From: Candidatus Aenigmatarchaeota archaeon
GTDB lineage: Archaea > Aenigmatarchaeota > Aenigmatarchaeia > QMZP01
Reading direction: 5' to 3'
Assembly: GCA_015520105.1 (NCBI GenBank)
Contig: WAQT01000027.1
Coordinates: forward strand, 1 to 8,876
Length of the DNA stretch: 8,876 nt
Positions 6,198 to 8,876 of this stretch are shown piece by piece; the first letter of the stretch is position 1, and each line of letters begins with the position of its first letter. Under the pieces are notes generated by a model that searched no databases, was not told the origin of the DNA, and saw only the letters and a program-made list of their open reading frames with translations. Position numbers and translations under genes: made by a program.

Positions 6198-6896
6198 ATG
6201 AAAAAATTCTATGACAGGGTCGCGGAGGGCTATGACCTCAGGAACAGCTGCCCAGCGACTATGCGGTTGAGGAGGCTTGAGTTGAAGGCAATCAGAAGAT
6301 TCGCGAGGGGGAGGGTTCTGGATATCGGGTGCGGAACAGGGTTTCATCTGGGTTTTCTTAATGGCTGTGTCGGTGTGGACTCCAGCGGAGCGATGCTGAG
6401 AAAGGCGCTTGAGAATCATGGAGATGCAGCGCTTGTGAAGGGAGACGCGGAACTCTTGCCGTTCTCTGACAGAACGTTCGACAGCGTGATATGCATGCAC
6501 TCCGTTCTCAACATAGTTTCCCTTGAGAAGGCCTCATCCGAGATTTCGAGGGTCCTGAAGCCCGGGGGCTTCGCTGTGGTCTCCTTTGCCAGCATTCACG
6601 ACAGGGAGAAGAGGCGTGCCGTGAAGACGGAGAGCAGGGAAAGCGTGTTCAAGAGGGTCAGGATTGAAGGGAATGCGATGAGGATGCGCCTGTTCTCAAG
6701 GAGAGAGGTCTCTGAGGCCTTTGGCCGCTGCGGGATGGAGGATGCGTGGTTCGGCTCCGTGTTCTCCTTGGTTTCTCCTGTGTGGGGAAGCTTCAAACCA
6801 TTCTCAGCAAGGGAGAGACTCCTTCTGCTTCTGGAGAGGATTCTTCCTGTTAAGGAGAGAGGCAGGGTGTACGTGATGGCGTTCAGGAAGGCATAA
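6198..6896 (+). CDS. Class I SAM-dependent methyltransferase (Methyltransf_11 type)
   Basis: From ATG 6198 this is 232 residues. It opens with the FYDRVAEGYDLR motif (about 4-15) common at the N-terminus of UbiE-like methyltransferases. Motif I, VLDIGCGTG, at 40-48 binds S-adenosylmethionine. GVDSS at 59-63 supplies the acidic residue for the ribose (D61). GDAELLPFSDRTFDSVIC at about 82-99 is the usual adenine-binding and post-II region, and VLKPGG marks motif IV. The C-terminal part is basic and variable, so the methyl acceptor (small molecule, lipid, RNA or protein) cannot be assigned. An in-frame extension to GTG 6129 would add 23 residues with no resemblance to the family, and 6198 has a TATA-like box at leaderless distance. 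The protein is cytosolic. It has no close functional link to its neighbours. Confidence 0.85.
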   Translation: MKKFYDRVAEGYDLRNSCPATMRLRRLELKAIRRFARGRVLDIGCGTGFHLGFLNGCVGVDSSGAMLRKALENHGDAALVKGDAELLPFSDRTFDSVICMHSVLNIVSLEKASSEISRVLKPGGFAVVSFASIHDREKRRAVKTESRESVFKRVRIEGNAMRMRLFSRREVSEAFGRCGMEDAWFGSVFSLVSPVWGSFKPFSARERLLLLLERILPVKERGRVYVMAFRKA

Positions 6897-6901
6897 TTTA
6901 A
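6895..6901 (+). promoter_or_regulatory. TATA-like box of the pilin-like gene pair
   Basis: AATTTAA overlaps the methyltransferase stop codon and is centred about 26-27 nt before ATG 6925. No Shine-Dalgarno site precedes that ATG, so the transcript is probably leaderless. Confidence 0.4.
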
Positions 6902-6924
6902 GCAGTCCCGGAAAATATAAAGCG

Positions 6925-7299
6925 ATGAGAGGATTCTGGTACATGCTCGAGGCTGTCATGGCCGGGGTGATAATAATAGGGTTCATGATAGCGGTCGGGG
7001 CGATGCTCTCCTTCTCTCCTGATGAGAAGGGCGTCTCTGAGAAGGGCTATCAGGAACTTCAGAGGCTTGCTGACGAGTCAAAGCTCAGGCTCTATGCGTC
7101 GCAAAGGAACTATTCTGCAATAGAGGATTCTGTCAGGATTCCCGGTTACGCGGACAGCGTGGAGATATGCGAACCGTCAGGAAGCTGCGTCGGAAACGTT
7201 CCGTCCGGTGAGGAGGTATGGCTCTCAACCTACATTGTTTCAGGATATTCGTCGTATGACCCTGTGAAGGTTAAGCTCTACCTGAGGAGGAAGGAATGA
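6925..7299 (+). CDS. Pilin-like membrane-anchored protein
   Basis: This encodes 124 residues. After MRG, a long hydrophobic helix covers about residues 4-29 (a glutamate, E9, lies in its first third), then a polar extracellular-type domain with two cysteines (C82, C88) that could form a small disulphide loop, and a beta-prone end (VKLYLRR). A very short basic leader, then a helix with an early Glu, then a beta domain is the layout of archaeal type IV pilin-like proteins. Arg-Gly before Phe could be a prepilin-peptidase site, but spacing to the Glu is not canonical, so a plain N-terminal anchor is equally possible. I recognise no specific family. The gene overlaps the next by 4 bp (ATGA), which suggests co-translation. 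A TATA-like box lies about 26 nt before its ATG. Confidence 0.7.
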   Translation: MRGFWYMLEAVMAGVIIIGFMIAVGAMLSFSPDEKGVSEKGYQELQRLADESKLRLYASQRNYSAIEDSVRIPGYADSVEICEPSGSCVGNVPSGEEVWLSTYIVSGYSSYDPVKVKLYLRRKE

Positions 7300-7838
7300 G
7301 GGGCCAATACTTCGTGATAGGCGCGATAATCCTGTGCTTCCTTCTTTTCTCAGCGCTTCCGCTATCCTTCTGGAGCGGTTCTGGGAAGACGGATGACATC
7401 CGCTACATGAGGGAGAACATAGAGAGGGAGTTCCCGCATGCCCTCAATCTCGGGATAGTTTCGGGTTCGCCTGAGGCTACGCTCTCGGATTTCACGGAAT
7501 TCATGAGGTCCTCGCTGAGGGAGAAGTTCGCGAATCCGGGCTTCGTGTGGGTGTTCTCCTATCCCTCTGACGGAGGAGTGAACGTGACTGTGGCGAACTT
7601 CATGGGTTCCCGGATAGATGTGAGCGTGGCTGTCGGGAGCGATATTAAGAATGCAACGCTTGACGACGGGACCATGATGAGGGAGGAGTTTTCAGGGGTT
7701 CCGGAAGAGTTCACGCTCACACTCTCTTTTGATGGGGAGGAGAAGAGTCTTCGCTGGAAGAGGGACAAGAGGAATCTCTATATGCATTCTGTTATAAGGA
7801 GAGGAGAGAACGCCGCAGTGTTCGGACTCGAAGCATAA
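7296..7838 (+). CDS. Second pilin-like membrane-anchored protein
   Basis: This encodes 180 residues and starts, like its upstream partner, with MRG. A single hydrophobic helix follows (about 5-26, YFVIGAIILCFLLFSALPLSF), then an extracytoplasmic-type domain of about 150 residues with beta-rich stretches such as VNVTVANFMGSRIDVSVAV and EFTLTLSFDGEE. Arg-Gly before Gln resembles the Gly/Gln cleavage context of some euryarchaeal pilins, but the conserved Glu of the pilin helix is absent, so processing is uncertain. The start overlaps the previous stop as ATGA. It has a strong GAGGAGG Shine-Dalgarno site at 7284-7290 inside the upstream gene, so the pair is one transcription unit. The stop codon directly abuts the stop of the convergent gene. 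Likely role: a two-component surface or pseudopilus structure (inference). Confidence 0.7.
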   Translation: MRGQYFVIGAIILCFLLFSALPLSFWSGSGKTDDIRYMRENIEREFPHALNLGIVSGSPEATLSDFTEFMRSSLREKFANPGFVWVFSYPSDGGVNVTVANFMGSRIDVSVAVGSDIKNATLDDGTMMREEFSGVPEEFTLTLSFDGEEKSLRWKRDKRNLYMHSVIRRGENAAVFGLEA

Positions 7839-8255
7839 TCAGCGCTTCTTCTTGTCATTCTTCTCTATCACCACGGTCCGAACATGATGGTGATACTCTT
7901 TTGGCTTCTCCCTGAAGAACCTTCTGAACGGGGAGGTTATGAGCTTCATGAGTTTCACGCTTCCTGTTATCATGCTGTAGAGTATGTAGGCGGACGCTCC
8001 GAAGATGCCGAAGGTCAGGACTGAACCTATGCTAAGGGGAACATCGAGGCCCAGAAAGAAGGCAACAACAGGAAAGGAGGCTGATATCAGGCCTATCACG
8101 AAGGCCTTCATGAGCATCTGGACTGCCTTGTATGCGAGGATTACGAAGAGGAAGAAGAAGGCTGCCACAACAAGGGCGTTTGAGTGCGCTATCTGGGCTA
8201 TGAAGTCGCCTGTTACCTGAAACAGGGGAAGGTCCTTAAGCAGAGTGAGGTCCAT
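7839..8255 (-). CDS. Three-helix membrane protein, unknown function
   Basis: This encodes 138 residues. Three hydrophobic segments are visible, at about 27-45 (ALVVAAFFFLFVILAYKAV), 49-69 (MKAFVIGLISASFPVVAFFLG) and 76-97 (IGSVLTFGIFGASAYILYSMIT). A basic C-terminal tail of about 40 residues contains HHH (122-124) and ends NDKKKR, so the C-terminus is probably cytoplasmic. The N-terminal 24 residues look amphipathic. No enzymatic motif or known family is recognised; a conserved archaeal membrane protein of unknown role is the safest reading. The ATG at 8255-8253 has no Shine-Dalgarno site. TTTAAA lies about 20-25 nt upstream on the minus strand, so a leaderless transcript is likely. The gene is divergent from the tRNA-Thr gene and ends stop-to-stop with the pilin-like gene. 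Confidence 0.75.
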   Translation of the reverse strand: MDLTLLKDLPLFQVTGDFIAQIAHSNALVVAAFFFLFVILAYKAVQMLMKAFVIGLISASFPVVAFFLGLDVPLSIGSVLTFGIFGASAYILYSMITGSVKLMKLITSPFRRFFREKPKEYHHHVRTVVIEKNDKKKR

Positions 8256-8294
8256 GTTAAGATTTATTAAGGTTTAAATAAATAAAGAGTGAAA
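8256..8294. promoter_or_regulatory. Divergent promoter, membrane protein / tRNA-Thr
   Basis: This is a 39-bp AT-rich spacer. TTTATTAA at 8263-8270 is centred about 27 nt before the tRNA 5' end at 8295, as expected for an archaeal tRNA promoter. TTTAAATAAATAAA at 8273-8286 can serve the minus-strand gene (ATG at 8255). Confidence 0.5.
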
Positions 8295-8332
8295 GCCTCC
8301 GTAGCTCAGTTGGCCAGAGCGGCTGGCTTGTA

Positions 8333-8425
8333 TTGCTGGTCTTTTGAGTCTGGAGCCCTGACCGGTTCCGGGTTATGAGAATAAGACGGTCGTTCGAGCG
8401 TTGCTGTGAGAACAGGCAGCAGGAT
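8333..8425 (+). other. tRNA-Thr intron 1, canonical 37/38 position, 93 nt
   Basis: The intron lies one base 3' of the anticodon (after A37). A bulge-helix-bulge can be drawn. Exon CUUG (8327-8330) pairs with intron CAGG (8420-8423; C-G, U-G, U-A, G-C). Three-base bulges U8331-A8332/U8333 and A8424-U8425/A8426 carry the cuts. The intron-internal helix is weak (a two-base bulge gives UUGCU:GGCAG). A competing helix TGCTG:CAGCA (8334-8338 with 8417-8421) exists. GACCG (8360-8364) pairs with CGGTC (8387-8391) further in. No convincing guide-RNA boxes are seen. Confidence 0.82.
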
Positions 8426-8447
8426 ACCAGCAGGTCGTGGGTTCAAA

Positions 8448-8543
8448 ACACAAGAAGGGGACACATTCCCCCTTCTTAGTGTCGTATCATCCCCTTTAAT
8501 ACAGGATAGCAGGCAACACCGTTAACTGGGGATATAAAGGAAA
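8448..8543 (+). other. tRNA-Thr intron 2, T-loop (about 59/60), 96 nt, highly structured
   Basis: The intron splits the T loop between TTCAAA and T60. The four A before it and three A after it allow shifted registers (8445-8540 to 8448-8543) with identical product. The canonical geometry fits 59/60. TTC of the loop pairs with GGA (8539-8541), three of the usual four pairs, and A-rich bulges hold the cuts. Inside, 8448-8482 forms a hairpin of 13 pairs with one bulged A, and 8485-8536 forms a second arm. Splicing by the archaeal tRNA endonuclease is inferred. Confidence 0.85.
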
Positions 8544-8557
8544 TCCCACCGGGGGCT

Positions 8558-8756
8558 TTCTACACTCTGATTCATTTGGTATATAATAATCTGAAGGTTT
8601 CGTTTAATCATTTATAGTTCGAAGAAATTTAAAGACTAGAATGGCTAAAAATAATCATGAGTAAACAGGCTTTGCGACAAAACTAGCCAATCCCTAAGTT
8701 AGCCGTTTATAATTTGTTGCCGAACAAAGACATATGAGTTTCGCCAATAATATAGT
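8558..8756. other. AT-rich intergenic spacer after the tRNA
   Basis: This is a 199-bp stretch without a convincing gene. It holds TATA-like boxes at 8626-8633 (ATTTAAAG) and 8706-8712 (TTTATAA), and a perfect 6-bp inverted repeat at 8713-8728. A tiny ORF of 7 codons (8641-8664) is too short to support. No tRNA remnant, attachment-site duplication or CRISPR repeat is visible. Confidence 0.5.
8706..8728 (+). promoter_or_regulatory. TATA-like box followed by inverted repeat (possible operator)
   Basis: TTTATAA (8706-8712) is directly followed by TTTGTT-GCCG-AACAAA (8713-8728), a perfect 6-bp inverted repeat with a 4-base centre. A repressor bound there would block transcription starting near 8735, upstream of ATG 8757. 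The operator role is inferred. Confidence 0.35.
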
Positions 8757-8876
8757 ATGGCTTCAAGAAACCAGGACAAGCTGGACAGGCTCATCAATGA
8801 CCTGAAAGGAAAGGACACAAAGGAGATGAGAAAGAGGTTCAGGTACCAGTCCAAGGAACTTACAGACCATATAGAC
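8757..8876 (+). CDS. N-terminal part of an unidentified gene (cut by window end)
   Basis: Forty codons are open to the window edge, starting with the first ATG after an in-frame TAA at 8748-8750. The visible protein is very polar and charged (RNQDKLDRLINDLKGKDTKEM, then RKRFRYQSKELTDHID). It looks helical, with no signal peptide or membrane segment. Codon choice (AGG for Arg, CTC/CTG for Leu, AAG for Lys) matches the other genes of the window, which supports it as real. I do not recognise the family from this fragment. No Shine-Dalgarno site is seen. A TATA-like box with an adjacent inverted repeat lies about 45 nt upstream. It may be an N-terminal helical domain of a DNA- or RNA-associated protein, but that is a guess. 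Confidence 0.6.
   Translation, partial: MASRNQDKLDRLINDLKGKDTKEMRKRFRYQSKELTDHID

Larger units (their letters stand above)
8295..8557 (+). tRNA. tRNA-Thr (anticodon UGU) with two introns
   Basis: The exons are 8295-8332, 8426-8447 and 8544-8557. Spliced, they give 74 nt (no CCA). The acceptor GCCTCCG pairs with CGGGGGC (8550-8556, one U-G). The D arm is GCTC/GAGC with G18G19 in AGTTGGCCA. The anticodon stem GCTGG (8322-8326) pairs with CCAGC (8427-8431). The anticodon loop is CTTGTAA with anticodon TGT at 8329-8331 and A37. The variable loop is AGGTC. The T stem GTGGG (8437-8441) pairs with CCCAC (8545-8549), and the T loop is TTCAAAT. G15-C48, A58 and G53-C61 are all present. G1-C72, C2-G71 and discriminator U73 fit archaeal threonine tRNAs. 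Every stem is complete only if both insertions are removed. It reads ACA and, by wobble, other ACN codons. The run of A at the second junction leaves that splice point ambiguous by up to three bases, but the spliced product is the same. Confidence 0.93.

Noticed and set aside
8333..8425. Possible C/D-box guide RNA in the first tRNA intron
   Set aside because: CTGA and ATGAGA-like words occur, but a true RTGATGA box and the C-D'-C'-D order are missing.
8437..8460. tRNA gene truncated in the T arm (pseudogene)
   Set aside because: The missing T-stem and acceptor strand are found intact at 8544-8557 after a structured insertion, so an intron explains the sequence better than truncation.
8452..8477. 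GC/AT hairpin resembling an intrinsic terminator
   Set aside because: It lies inside the tRNA T-loop intron, has no following T tract, and transcription must pass it to complete the tRNA.
8295..8876. tRNA as integration site of a mobile element
   Set aside because: No second copy of the tRNA 3' end and no recognisable integrase are visible. The AT-rich spacer alone is not enough.

Overview
The window looks archaeal. TATA-like boxes sit about 25 nt before several start codons with no leader between them. Other genes use GGTG-type Shine-Dalgarno sites. The tRNA carries archaeal splicing-type introns, no CCA is encoded, and the discriminator base is T. A DUF357 protein, a COG2231-type endonuclease III relative, a membrane-anchored Ig-repeat surface protein and short 'MRG + hydrophobic helix' pilin-like proteins also fit. 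The small genes, tight spacing and pilin-like pair suggest a DPANN-type archaeon (for example Micrarchaeota or Diapherotrites), but that placement is inference.

Layout: 1-153 is the C-terminal end of a TrkH-type K+ transporter. 166-381 (minus) is a small AT-rich two-helix membrane protein. It is divergent from a DNA glycosylase (430-1050, plus), whose tail overlaps a convergent DUF357 gene (1016-1282, minus). 1341-3653 is a PEP synthase homologue with several altered active-site positions. 3710-5833 is a secreted, membrane-anchored surface protein built from a duplicated two-domain module. A small unknown protein (5863-6132), a SAM methyltransferase (6198-6896) and an overlapping pair of pilin-like membrane proteins (6925-7838) follow. 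A three-helix membrane protein (7839-8255, minus) ends against them stop-to-stop.

The most striking feature is at 8295-8557: a tRNA-Thr(UGU) gene interrupted twice. A 93-nt intron lies at the canonical 37/38 site and a 96-nt, highly structured intron lies inside the T-loop (about 59/60). Removing both gives a 74-nt cloverleaf in which every stem pairs. A divergent promoter region of about 39 bp separates it from the membrane protein gene. An AT-rich spacer with a small perfect inverted repeat leads into an unidentified gene cut by the window end.

No single pathway ties the window together. The genes are mostly separate short units covering envelope and surface functions (TrkH, surface protein, pilin-like proteins), DNA repair, PEP/pyruvate metabolism and a structurally elaborate tRNA.
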